This document shows, piece after piece, positions 45,046 through 55,183 of a stretch of 64,000 bases of DNA. Origin of the DNA: Prorocentrum cordatum (lineage: Eukaryota; Sar; Dinophyceae; Prorocentrales; Prorocentraceae); the NCBI GenBank assembly GCA_963575745.1, contig CAUYUJ010016059.1:384001-448000 (forward strand). The letters are read 5' to 3'. The notes beneath the pieces were generated by a model. That model saw only the letters and a list, made by a program, of their open reading frames with translations, had not been told where the DNA came from and did not search any database. Numbering within the stretch: position 1 is the first letter of the stretch; every line of letters begins with the position of its first letter. The position numbers and the translations under genes are program-made.

Positions 45046-45820
45046 CTCGGGCACGGGAAGAGCCTCGCGCCGTGACGACGCCGACCCTTTCTGGCTTTCC
45101 GACACCGCGCGAAACGCCCGATCCTGGGCGAGCGAGCTCTGCTCTGAGGTCTCTAGGAGGCTCTCGGCCCCGCCTTTCGCACGGCGCGCATGCCGGGGGC
45201 TGACGTCTTCTTCTGTTTTAGCGAACACGGGCAGGAACGGCAGATCAAGAAACCCGCTGCCACTCAAACAGCGACCCCAATCGCACGATTCACGGGCAGG
45301 CCAGCACAGCGAGACGCGTGCCTTGCCAGTCCTGGCAACCCCTTGCCGTGGGGCTGGACTCTGCGTCCCTGGGGCCCGAAGCGGGCCCTCGGATGGACGT
45401 TCAACCCTTGAGCGCCCGCGCCCAGCCTCGCCGCCGCGTCGAGGCGGCGCGCAGACCGACGCAACGAGAGGTCGTCGCCTGTCGGGCTGCGCGGGGGGCG
45501 GGGCTGCGTGCGGAACCCTGCCGCCGCCCACGGGAGCTCGGGCGGCGGAGCCGCGAAGCGAGCGCTCCTGTCGTGGATGCAGGACGTGTCGCAGCCAAGC
45601 ACCAATGCCATGTTGCGCTGCGGGCGCGGGAGCGACCCACCCTCCTACCCCTCCTCCTTCATTCTTCCTCATGTGTCGTCCATCCGCGTTGGAACACTTC
45701 AATTATGCAAGTGTTGTTTGGCTGCTTACTGCCGTGGACAAATCCTGCCATATCCTTCCTCATGGTGAACCTTACTTTCCTCCATTTCCTCCATCTGCTC
45801 CTTCTCCAACAACTCCTCGT
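45046..45820. other. No recognised gene
   Basis: GC-rich unique-looking sequence. A long plus-strand frame (44894-46321) is open only because the downstream part is TCC repeat and the upstream part is GC-rich. The 45390-45410 stretch has a weak GTTCAA / TTGAG dyad similar to the 44169 hairpin. Confidence 0.5.
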
Positions 45821-46005
45821 GTTTCCTCTTCCTCCTCCTCCCCTTCGTTTTCCTCCTCCTCCTCCTCCTCCTCCTCCTCCTCCTCCTCTTCCTCCTCCTC
45901 CTCCTCCTTCCCCCTCCTCTCCTCCTCCTCCTCCTCCTCCTCCCTCCTCCTCCTCCTCCTCCTCCTCCTCCTCCTCCTCCCCTTCCGTCCTCCTCCTCCA
46001 CCCTT
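45821..46005 (+). repeat. (TCC)n microsatellite
   Basis: CTCCTC repeats with short interruptions. Confidence 0.97.
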
Positions 46006-46379
46006 TGGAACGTCGATGACACGTCCAAAACATACAGGAAAATTAGGACAATCACAGGAATCACCGGAAACGTGGAGACATCCTGCGGACCCGCAAAGAA
46101 CTACGCAACACGAGAGGCAACCTACCAAACAGCTCCTGCTGTCCCCTGTTGCTGCTCCTGCTCCTGCTTTTCCCCCCAAACCCCAGAAGCCATCATCCAC
46201 CTCCGAAAATCTACCGAACCCCTCGAACCGTCGAGAAACCGTTCAACACATTCTCCTCGCCCTCATCCTCCTCGCCCTCCTCCCTCCCCCCCAGGACGCC
46301 CTCATCCCCTGGACAGCCTGAGCGATCCCAAATAATCTCCCAGAGCCCATCATAACATCCAATCCGCCCTCGGAAATAC

Positions 46380-47071
46380 TCTCGCTCCTCCACCTCCTCC
46401 TCCTCCTCCCCCTCCTCCTCCTCCTCCTTCCCTCCTCCTCCGCCTCCGCCTCCACATCCGCCTGCGCCTCCTCCCCCTCCTTTCCTCCTCCTCCTCCTCC
46501 TCCTCATCCTCCTTGTCCTAATCCTCCTCCTCCTCCTCCTCCTCCTCCTCCTCCTCCTCCTCTTCCTTCCTCCCTCATCCGCTTCCTCCCTACCTCATCA
46601 CTCCTTCTCCTCCCTCCTCCTCCTCCTCCTCCTCCTCCTCCTCCTCCTCCTCCTCCAAACTCCCCCCTCCCTCCCTCCCTCCTCAACGCCTGCCTCCTCC
46701 TCCTCCTCCCGCCCTCCCGCCCTCCCTCCCTCCCTCCCTCTCTCCCTCCCTCTCCCTCCCTCCGTTTCTCCTCCTCCTCCTCCTCCTCCTCCTCCTCCTT
46801 CCTCCTCCCCCTCCTTTCCCCTTCTCCTCCTCCTCCTCCGCCTCCGCCCCCGCCTCCGACTGCGCCTCCTCCCCCTCCTCCTCTTCATTCTCCTCCTCCT
46901 CCTCCTCCTCCTCCTCCCTCCTCTCCTCCTCCTCTTCCTTCCTCCCTCATCTGGCTTCCTCCCTACCTCATCACTCCTTCTCCTCCCTCCTCCTCCTTTC
47001 CCTCCTCCTCCTCCTCCTCCTCCTCATCCTCCTCCTCTTCCACCTTCTCCTCCTCCTCCTCCCTCCCTCAA
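46380..47071 (+). repeat. Higher-order TCC array, left of LINE B
   Basis: TCC repeat carrying complex markers: TCTTCCTTCCTCCCTCATC.. then CCCTACCTCATCACTCC at 46561 and 46933, and CCCTCAACGCCTGCCTCC at about 46681. The identical markers recur right of LINE B (54055-55170), showing that both sides belong to the same array. Confidence 0.9.
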
Positions 47072-47250
47072 GCAATTGGGGCTCTTGCAGGTGGGGCGGG
47101 GGCTGGGGTAACCTTTCCTTATTCTTACCTACCCACCGTACCTCCAGAGCTCCAGTCCTGCACCTCAGCGCGGTGCTTGGGTGGCATCGCGGTCGCGAAC
47201 TCGGTTCGCTCCCGCGTTGGCGGAGCAGGACATAGTCTACAGTATCCACG

Positions 47251-48312
47251 ATGTCGGGTTTGTCTGCCAAGGTTTGGAGCCGTTGCGCCAACTGTAAAAC
47301 GTACGAGTGGAACCACATCCTCGAGGGCAATGGCAAAGCATGCAAGAAGTGTGGCCAGAAGGTTCGCCTTCATCGTGCCAGGTCCAAGTCCCCCAAGAGC
47401 GTCTCCGTCGACGTAGGCGGGAATCAGTTGCTCAAGCCAGGGAAATCCATTTTGAAAGGTTCAGTTGCTCAGAGTTCAGCGAGTCCGCCGTCGGTGAAGG
47501 ACCTCCTTGTGGGTGCCATCGCCGCCGCGTCCGACCCGAAGCTCCGAGACACTCTCCAGGCCGAGCTGACCAAACTCGACAGCGAGTCGCAGGCACCCGT
47601 TGTCGAAGAGTCAGCTGCTGATGCGGTACGGCGAGCCGACTCAGCTTGGCGGGATGCTGGACACAAGCACAATCAGTCGTTGAAGTCGGTCATGAGGCTC
47701 AGGCAACAGCTTACAGCAGCTGAGGCCAAGGAAGCCACGGCGGCAACGACGCTTGCCGAGGCCACGCTGAATAAGCAGGCCGCCGCCAAGCGTCTCGCCC
47801 AGGCCGAAACTGGCCCCAAGGAGGAGAACGGGTCTGGCCTATTCAACCTGTCTTGGGATGCAAGCATTTTTGATAACTTGGGGGGCTTCGAGGAGTCGGA
47901 GCGCGGGGACATGGAGAAGTTGCAGTCCGAGCTCCAGCAGGCGAAGGATCTCCTTTCCAACCGCGAGGGGCAGGTCAAGGAGTGGCTGAAGAAGGCCACC
48001 GACCTGCGCCAGGCAGACACCGAGCGGATGAGGAAGAAGCGCCGCTCCGACGACTCGAGTGCGGCGGAGAGCGAGGAGAAGAAGGACGAGGCCCCGCCCC
48101 AGCAGGCTGGACCAGCTCCTGAAGCGCCAGTCCAGGCTGCCGCCACGGAGGCGACGGGCCAGGCCGAGACGGAGGCCCAAGAGGCCAGAGCCGCTGCTGT
48201 GCGAGCCGAGGCCGACCGCATATCCCGCGCCAAGTTCGTGGCAACAGAGGCCAAGGGCAAGGGGGTGACGGCCAAGGCGGGGGGCAAGGGCTATGCGCCC
48301 TACTCGGAGTGA
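47251..48312 (+). CDS. LINE B ORF1, zinc-ribbon and coiled-coil protein
   Basis: 353 codons, intact. An N-terminal zinc-ribbon-like motif lies at residues 12-34 (Cys12, Cys15, Cys31, Cys34; spacing 2-15-2), followed by basic residues K-V-R-L-H-R-A-R-S-K, and resembles short nucleic-acid-binding ribbons. Residues about 130-270 are Ala/Glu/Lys/Gln-rich with heptad-like spacing, suggesting a coiled coil. The C-terminus is Lys/Gly-rich (A-K-G-K-G-V-T). This is the layout of LINE ORF1 proteins that coat element RNA. The start ATG at 47251 is the first in frame after the leader. The downstream ORF2 begins in the same frame after the TGA at 48310, so ORF1 and ORF2 may once have been one polyprotein, or the stop may be genuine. 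No Kozak-type context could be judged for this organism. Confidence 0.65.
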   Translation: MSGLSAKVWSRCANCKTYEWNHILEGNGKACKKCGQKVRLHRARSKSPKSVSVDVGGNQLLKPGKSILKGSVAQSSASPPSVKDLLVGAIAAASDPKLRDTLQAELTKLDSESQAPVVEESAADAVRRADSAWRDAGHKHNQSLKSVMRLRQQLTAAEAKEATAATTLAEATLNKQAAAKRLAQAETGPKEENGSGLFNLSWDASIFDNLGGFEESERGDMEKLQSELQQAKDLLSNREGQVKEWLKKATDLRQADTERMRKKRRSDDSSAAESEEKKDEAPPQQAGPAPEAPVQAAATEATGQAETEAQEARAAAVRAEADRISRAKFVATEAKGKGVTAKAGGKGYAPYSE

Positions 48313-48336
48313 GAGCGATCGAGCGCGTCTGAGCCC

Positions 48337-49307
48337 GTGGCTGGGTCAGCTCAGGCGGCGCCGGTTTGCCATGGCCTGCCAGATTATACCTCTTCTTCTT
48401 CGGCTCCTGGACCAGCTCGGCTTTTTAGTGGGCCTGGTGAAGTCTCCGAGCCTCTCCTCTCTTCTTCATCTCCTGCGACGGCTGGGCCATCTACGTCTGA
48501 CTCACAGTCGAGTCCTGGCGATGACGATGGGGGGCCTCATACTACTCTCAACTTTGGGAATGTCACGTGCATGAGTGACAAGGTTTGGCAATGGGTAACA
48601 GAGCAGAGGCCTACGATGGAATGTTCGCCTTTGTGGAGACCCATGTCAATGCAGTCGATACTAAGACCTGGGATATCAAAGCTCGCAGTCAAGGGCTTCG
48701 GTTGTTTCGCAATGCTGCTCGTAGTGGGGCTCGGCAGCGTCCAGTTGCTGAAGGGCACGAGGCGAGGGCGAATGAGGGAGGTGAGTGGATCTTGTCCAAG
48801 GGCCACCTCAGAATTCATTCACTCGAGTTAGCCAACATGCCCGATCTCAAGCAGGACAACTCTCAGCAATTAGATGGCATGGTACCGGTGGTGGTTCACA
48901 TGCGCGGTTTCTCATTCGTGCTCATCAGTTTCTACGGGTGGAGCGGCATCGGTTTCTCAGGGGAGAATCTACATCGATACCGTCGCCTCGGAGGGCTTCT
49001 TAGAGCACTCCAGCTGCCGTGGATCGTCGTCGGCGATTTCAATATTTCTGCGGCTGCTCTCTTTCACTCTCAGTTCGTTTCTAAGCTGGGAGCGCATATT
49101 GTGACGGCTCCAGTAGATTACGCATGTGACGCAGGCAAGAAAGGGTCCCACATCGACTACCTCCTCTGCAGCACCAGCGCGATGGGCATCATTCGCAGTG
49201 TGGACCCGATCTTAGATGTACCGTGGAAGACGCACATCGGTCTCAGAGTGTCTTTCAGGCAGAAGGGAGAACAGTTACTTACTCGTCTCATGAGTGTCGC
49301 AGCTTGA
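48337..49307 (+). pseudogene. LINE B EEP endonuclease domain
   Basis: The first part lies in the ORF1 frame (48337-48610), ending T-L-N-F-G-N-V-T-C-M-S-D-K-V-W-Q-W, the usual N-terminal strand of this EEP group. After a frame change near 48600 the 240-codon frame at 48585 carries F-A-F-V-E-T-H (metal-binding Glu18), W-I-V-V-G-D-F-N-I (Asp151, Asn153), S-H-I-D-Y-L-L (Asp191) and T-H-I-G-L (His218, in the position of the catalytic S-D-H). All core catalytic residues are recognisable. A TGA at 49305 separates it from the RT in the same frame. Residues 45-70 fit poorly and may contain a further compensated frame change. Its role is to nick target DNA, so its specificity decides where the element lands. 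Confidence 0.8.
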
Positions 49308-49388
49308 CTGCCCCAAGTCCCTCGACCAGGTGTTGAACCCACGTCTGGCTCCAAATCAAGTAAGGCACGTTCTGAGCGGGCCCTCGCT

Positions 49389-51542
49389 GTGCAGGCAGCT
49401 GTCATTAAACGTGATGCTCGCTATGCTGAACTGTTCGGTGATGCTCTGGAGGCTGCTGCTCCGAGTAAAAAGGTTGGTCAGCCCCAGTCGGGAGCCTCGG
49501 CGCCACCGGTCGCGGCTGATGATTGCGAACCTGATTTTGATTTGTTTGAAGAAGAGGACCCGTGGGTCCACGAGTTAAAGTTCTGTCCCGACAATGCTCT
49601 CGGGGGTCGTTCTGGAGCTGGAGGCTCTCCCGTAGAGCCGCAGTCTGGTGCGTCTGGTTCTGGGGTCCCTGGTTCGGCCTCGGGCTCGGGCTCTGATCCT
49701 GGGGGTTTGGGGCTCTCGGGTGGTGTCGCGGAGCCGCTCGGGCCTGGTGACTCCTCACCCCAGGGCCAGGCAGCGCAGCAAGCTAATTCGGCCCAGACCC
49801 CCACTAGCATGTCTAGTTGTCAGGTTACCTATGCCATCCCTTTGGAAGTCTGGGAGGCCCAGCGTGCCTCTGTCGGGTTTTCCAGTTTCTCTCCTGCTTC
49901 CCTCCCTCCCTACCTGCACGACTCCGCCGTGTACCAGGCTTACCCCAAGGGCTCCAACATCGTAGGCGGGCTCTACGCGTCCTGGGTCCAGGCTGTCGAA
50001 GGTTCAATTTACCAACATCATGGTGAGCAGGCCCGAGTGGGCCCTTCTCGGTCGGAGTGTCCGCATTTCGTCGTCGAGGAGGTGCGGGTGAATGATAAAA
50101 TTCGGGCTGCCCCTTTACGTGATCTTGTTGCTGGGTGGTGGACTCGGCTTCATACTATTATTAATTCCTTGGCTCGTCACAAAGCTACAAGGAATGGGGT
50201 GTTGCAGCGGCAAAGGTTGGAGAAGGCATGTCTGAAGCTTCTTGAAGACAGGCCCGACCAAGTCCATCGTGTCGTTCGCGACGGCTTGGAACCTGCTTGG
50301 TCTGCATGGCTTCGGGTGCTGCTTGCCACTGCTGAATGCGATGTTCCATTGCTCGAGAGGCTTGCTAAGGACTCTGGTAACATTATGCGTAGAGCTCAGC
50401 GACGGGCGGTGTCCGAGTCGCTGGGCGAGTGCAGGGAGTGGGCGGTCACCTCGGAGGCGCTCGGCTGCCTCCACCGCTCCATGCGCCAGGACCCCATCCC
50501 CGCCCAGGAGCTTTGGGATAATCGCACCCTCGTGTATCACCCAATGGACATTGTTGATTTCAAAGCTCGCAAGTGGCATCAGTTGTGGGCTCCTCCTGTC
50601 AGCACTCCTGAGGCTCTCCTCGACGGCGTGTTGGGGGTTATCCGCGGTGCCATTCGGGACTCGGAGGCCCTTCCTGAGCTCCAGGTTCACGACCTTCGGC
50701 AGGCCCTTAGAGGAATGCGGCCCTCGACGGGGCTGGGCGTGGAGAAGCTCGCGCCGTGCGACCTCGAGCGGCTCCCCAACGTCGGCTTGCAAGAGCTGGC
50801 CGACATTCTGAACGCCGTCGAACACCTCGGAGTTTGGCCGATTCAGACCATGGTTGTGATAGGGAAGCTCCTCCCTAAAAAGTTGTCTGGGGATCGGGTC
50901 ATTGGTTTGATTCCGATGATCGGAAGAGTTTGGAGTAAGGCTCGCGAGCCCTGGGTGCAATCCTGGTCCGAGGCCACCGCGCCGAGCTGGGGCGCTGCCG
51001 TTCGGGGGAACTCGGCCCTTCAAGAGGCCTTTCGGCGGGTGCGCGATGAAGAAGTGTGTTCTGCTCTTGCCATCCCGTATGGTCACAGTTTGGTCGATAT
51101 CAGCCCATTCTATGACACCATGTACTGGCTCAAATTGGCACGGGCAGCTATCAGATTGGAATTCCCCCCTACAGTACTACTACTCGAACTTTCTCAGCGT
51201 GCGGCGCCGCGCACGCTTGGTCAGCTGAATGCGTTCTCGCAGCCTTTTGAGCCCACCCAGAGCATCATTCAGGGGCTCAGGTCGGGGACAAGGCTGGCGA
51301 GGGGCATGACTTACTATGTTACGCAGCGCATCAGCACCGTGCAGGTGCGCTGCAGCCACCGATTGTGGATAGACGACCTGTCGCAGGCCACCAAGGGCTC
51401 GCGAGAGGAAGTTCGATCGAATTTTATCAAGTGTATTTCGGCCACGGCAGCTGGATTGCGAACTCAGCGGTTGTCGATTGCTTCTAAACAGTTGTTATGT
51501 GCTCGCATCATGGCGACGCGAAGGCGGTGGTCAAGGCGTTGA
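49389..51542 (+). pseudogene. LINE B reverse transcriptase (fingers and palm)
   Basis: 717 codons in the endonuclease frame. Residues 60-140 are Gly/Ser/Pro-rich linker. Residues 440-530 are RT fingers, with L-R-G-M-R-P-S-T-G-L-G and then G-D-R-V-I-G-L-I-P-M-I-G-R-V-W (the R-x-I-x-L motif). Motif A is V-D-I-S-P-F-Y-D at 569-576, with catalytic Asp570. A motif B-like segment is Q-G-L-R-S-G-T-R-L-A-R-G-M around 620-640. Motif C is L-W-I-D-D-L at 659-664, with Asp662-Asp663. The catalytic triad is preserved. The motif A form D-(I/L)-x-x-F-Y differs from the common D-F-x-x-A-F-D and marks a divergent RT family that I associate with dinoflagellates. The frame is lost near 51510 and continues in the next entry. 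Confidence 0.8.
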
Positions 51543-52480
51543 GGCTCCGAGGCGTCTCCATCTCTGCAGCTCGTCAGACTTCATATTTAGGAGTTGACTT
51601 GGGCGCTGGCTGTCGGCATGCACGTGAGCAACGGTCAAAGCGGAACGCCCGGCATGTTCTTCGCAACAAGAAGGTTGTCCGCCATACCAAAGTTATTCGA
51701 AGGGCTTTGCTTACATCCAAGTTGGAGCGTCAGGGCGCTCAAGCCGCAGGAAGTTATGGGTATCAATTGCGTGGAGTTGTTGGATCTCACCTCACGGCGT
51801 ATCGACGCAGACTCGGGGCCGCTTGCAGTGGCAAGACTCGAGGACGGTGCTTGACTACTCTTTTGGCGATCGAGGCTCCCGGCCTCGACCCAGCGGAGAA
51901 GTTCGCGGCAGGCACTTTTGAGTTATGGTTGCAGCAGTGGAGGGATCAGCCTCAACTACGGGGTGCAGTTCTTCGTGCGTGGCCTAAGGTGAGGGCTAAG
52001 CTGGAGAGTGTCCCTGAGGCTGTGCGCAGTCGGTATATGCGAGGGCCGATGTCCGCCATCATCACCTACATGTTGGGCTTTGGGTGGATTCCGCAGACCC
52101 CCACGTCGTGGGAGCCACCTGGAGATTTCAAATGGGAGTTTCCCGACGAGAATTTCACTGGCATTCCAGCGCTTGATAATTTCTAGGAGTTCCTCGAGGA
52201 GGTGAAGGTAGCAGCAATGGCTCCCTTATGGCGCCAGGCTGAGTTGCACTACGACGGGAGCGGCCTTGGGCAGGGGATTGACGGGTATTCCCTCCGACGG
52301 TTGCTCAAGCAGCTTCGGGGAGTGCGACCTGGGGGGCCCCGTCTTGCAGGCCTGCTATTGAACATCGCGATGGGAGCTGCCTGGCCCAAGGCTAGGAAGA
52401 TGGATCAGTTGAAGTTTCCAGGGCGTGAGTGCCCAGTTTCTTCTAGTGCTGGCCACTCGGGCTCTGCTTCAGCTGACTGA
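51497..52480 (+). pseudogene. LINE B RT thumb and connection region
   Basis: Frame 51497-52186 carries S-Y-L-G-V-D-L-G-A-G (the usual post-motif-C 'Y-L-G' strand) and a basic helical thumb. A TAG at 52184 interrupts it, and the same frame continues to 52480 with L-H-Y-D-G-S-G-L-G-Q-G and L-N-I-A-M-G-A-A-W, matching the connection segment that precedes the zinc knuckle in relatives. After about 52440 the frame changes to that of the knuckle and RNase H. Confidence 0.7.
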
Positions 52481-54014
52481 TACGAGGAGCCCCGATGTTC
52501 TTCAGCAGTCGACGGCGCCGCGGGCGCCACCGGTGGTGGCGACCAACACGGACGACGACCACGATCCGTTTGCTGATATCGAGGTGGGCGCTGACGAGGG
52601 CCAGTTGTTTCAGAATGGGTTTTCTGCTACATTATTGCGAGCTGCTTACTCTGGCAATCACTTTGATTCGAACTGCGACCGCTGTGGCGAAGGACCTGAG
52701 ACATCCTTTCATCGATATTGGAGCTGCTCTCATAACAGGGGTGCGGTCGCTTACCTCAATAGTGAGTGCCTCGAGGGGCAGGCCAGAACGCAGCATGAGA
52801 TGCACGCTTGTTTTTGGCACAGAGGGCTCATACCTGCCGCCTGGACCAGAACCCCAGATCCGCCGCAGGAGCACGCTTGGACATATGGTGGTTTGAATGA
52901 CGGCGTGTTCGAGGACTGCTTGCCCATGGGCACGGAGGCAGATCCCACGATCATACTCGGCGATGCAAGTGGCGGCCCAGATACAGCTGATAGCAGATTA
53001 CGTCGTGTGGCCCTTGGAGTTGCCACAGTGGCCGACTACACCAACCCGCAGGTGGAGTGCTTCATCACTGGACCGCTTACGGGAAGCCGCCAGGTGGTAG
53101 CTCGGGGCGAACTCCGCGGCCTCTGGCTGGCCATCTGGGCCAGTCAGGGCCCCATTGTGTACGTGACGGATTGCGAAAACGTTTTCAAAGGATGAATTTC
53201 CAAGGCGTATGTTCATCACAAAGGCGAGGACGGTGACGAATGGGCTCGCATAGGGCAGCTACTTGATCATCGTTCCCCAGACTTGATTCAGGTCAGATTT
53301 GTGAATTCACATCTCAACGCAGAAGATGTTCTTGATCAGCGTGCTGAGTCGTGGTTAGTGGTTGGCAATACCATCACCGATGAGCTGGTGAAGGGCGCGG
53401 CCATTTCTGCTCGGCTTCCAGCTGCTGTGCGGCATGAAGTTCTACAAATTGAACGACGTGCATATCTCGTCCGACACAGGCTCTTGCGAGCCTCACTGGA
53501 CGTCTTGGCTGCTGAGGCCGAGAAGGGGCTGAAGGGAAAGGCGGGTCCTCCACCTCCCCCTCCCCCTCCTCCTCCTGCCCCGTCTGTAGTAGCGACGATG
53601 GTCTCTCAGCATCAACTTGATGATTCGGGTTTGCGTTGTACCAGGTGCTTTAGCTCGGCTACCCAGGCTCGGGCTACTGAATGGAGGCGGTCCCCCTGTT
53701 TTAAGCCTCTGAACATAAACAGAGATTATTGCAGGCTCCCATTTAAGCAGAAGCTTCACTTAGCGGGGGGCTGGGCGCACGAAACCCATCAGTTGAAAGT
53801 GTGCACGCGTTTAAACTTGTGGTTCTGTGGGGTGTGTGGTTCCTTCTCAAGCAAGCGCAAATCCGCCATCCAGGAACCGTGTTTGTTGAAGGCCAAACTC
53901 ACAGGGGAAGAGTATTTAAGGAGGATTCACTCGGGACAGTGGCCGAAGGTCTTGAGCAAGGCCGAGAAGGCCATCCGACAGGCCAAGCCGAGGAAGCCCC
54001 CATCCCCCATTTAA
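52425..54014 (+). pseudogene. LINE B zinc knuckle, RNase H and C-terminal zinc ribbon
   Basis: One frame from 52425 to 54014 broken by TGA at 53193-53195. The zinc knuckle is at residues 84-101 (Cys84, Cys87, His96, Cys101; spacing 2-8-4). RNase H has catalytic Asp180 (I-L-G-D-A-S-G-G), Glu229 (A-R-G-E-L-R-G-L), Asp249 (V-T-D-C-E-N-V) and, beyond the TGA, the last motif G-N-T-I-T-D-E-L-V-K-G-A. The full D-E-D-D set is therefore present across the stop. Residues after about 53510 hold a poly-Pro spacer, then L-R-C-T-R-C-F and L-W-F-C-G-V-C-G-S with a later P-C, a Cys-rich zinc ribbon typical of the polyprotein end. Stop TAA at 54012. RNase H would remove template RNA, and the Cys motifs would bind nucleic acid. 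Confidence 0.8.
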
Positions 54015-54058
54015 GGCCATTTTCCTCTCACTTAGTGAACTGACATTCTCATTATCAT

Positions 54059-54902
54059 TCTCCTCCTCCTCCTTCCCTCCCTCCCTCCCTCCCTCCCTCC
54101 TTCCCTCAACGCCTGTCTCCTCCTCCTCCTCTTCCTTCCTCCCTCATCCGGCGTCCTCCCTACCTCATCACTCCTTCTCCTCCCTCCTCCTCCTCCTCCT
54201 TTTCCTCCTCCTCCTCCTCCTCCTCCTCGTCCTAATCCTCCTGCTCACCTCCTCCTCCTCCTCCTCCTCCTCCTTCTCCTCCTCCTCCTCCTCCTCCTCC
54301 TCATTATCCTTCCTCTTCCCTCCTCCCTTATCCGGCTTCCTCCCTACCTCATCACTCCTCCTCCTCCTCCTCCTCCTCCTCCTCCTCCTCCCTCCTCCTC
54401 CTCCTCCTCCTCCTCCCCTCCCCTCCTCGTCCTCATCCTCCCTCCCTCCCTCCCCCTCCCTCCCTCCCTCCCTCAACGCCAGCCTCCTCCTCCTCCCTCC
54501 CTCCCTCCCTCCTCCTCCTCCTCCTCCACCTCCCTCCTCCGCCTCCTCCTCCTCCTCCTCCCCCCCTCCCCTCCTCCTCCTCCTCCTCCTCCTCCTCCTC
54601 CTCCTCCTCCTCCTACTCCTCCTCCTCCTCGCCTCCTCCGTCCTCCCTCCTCCTCCTCCTCCTCCTCCTCCCCCCTCCCCTCCCCTCCTCCTCCTCCTCC
54701 TCCTCCTCCCCTCTGCTCCTCCTCCTCCTCCTGGTCCTCCTCCTTCTCCTCCTTCTCCTCATCCTCGTCGTCCTTCTCCTCCTCCTCCTCCTCCTCCTCT
54801 TCCTACTACCCCCTCCCTTCTTCTCCACCACCTCCCTCCGCTCTCCTTCCCCTCCTCCTCTTCCTCCTCCTCCTCCTCCTCCTCCTCCTCCTGCTCCTCC
54901 CT

Positions 54903-54933
<31 letters not shown>

Positions 54934-55175
54934 TCCCCCTCCTCCTCCCCCCCTCCTCCTCCTCCTCCTCCTCCTCCTCCTCCTCCTCCTCCTCCTCCTC
55001 CTCCCTCCTCCTCGTAAGCCCTCCTCGTGCTCGTTCTCCTTTTCCTCCTTCTCCTCCTCCTGCTTCTCCTCCTCCTCCTCCTCCTCCTCCTCCACTCCTT
55101 CTCCTCCTCCTCTTCCTTCGCCTCCTCCTCCTCTTGCTTATCCTCCTGCGCATCCTCCTCTCCGCCTCCTGCGAC
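54059..55175 (+). repeat. Higher-order TCC array, right of LINE B
   Basis: Over 1.1 kb of TCC repeat with complex markers at 54107 (CAACGCCTG), 54130 and 54314 (TCTTCC(T/C)TCC...CCCTACCTCATCACTCC), and 54474 (CAACGCC). The markers match those left of LINE B. Glu/Arg-rich minus-strand frames are repeat translations. Confidence 0.95.
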
Positions 55176-55183
55176 TGTTCGTC

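Larger units (their letters stand above)
47072..54058 (+). mobile_element. LINE B: near-complete non-LTR retrotransposon
   Basis: A plus-strand element of about 7.0 kb: 5' leader (47072-47250), ORF1 (47251-48312), EEP endonuclease (about 48530-49307), RT (49389 to about 52000), zinc knuckle (52674-52727), RNase H (about 52950-53400) and a C-terminal zinc ribbon (53630-54014). Most segments share two frames. Counted disruptions in the second part are a frame change near 48600, TGA at 49305, a frame change near 51510, TAG at 52184, a frame change near 52440 and TGA at 53193. It is therefore inactive but complete in layout. It sits in a TCC array with matching markers on both sides, and no target-site duplication can be read in such sequence. 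Confidence 0.85.

Noticed and set aside
44894-46321. 475-codon plus frame
   Set aside because: Half is a TCC repeat (Ser run), half GC-rich sequence without domains. Parallel frames are equally open.
47072-47250. Dinoflagellate spliced-leader remnant in the LINE B leader
   Set aside because: No string close to the end of the spliced leader (TTTTGGCTCAAG) is visible there or elsewhere by eye.
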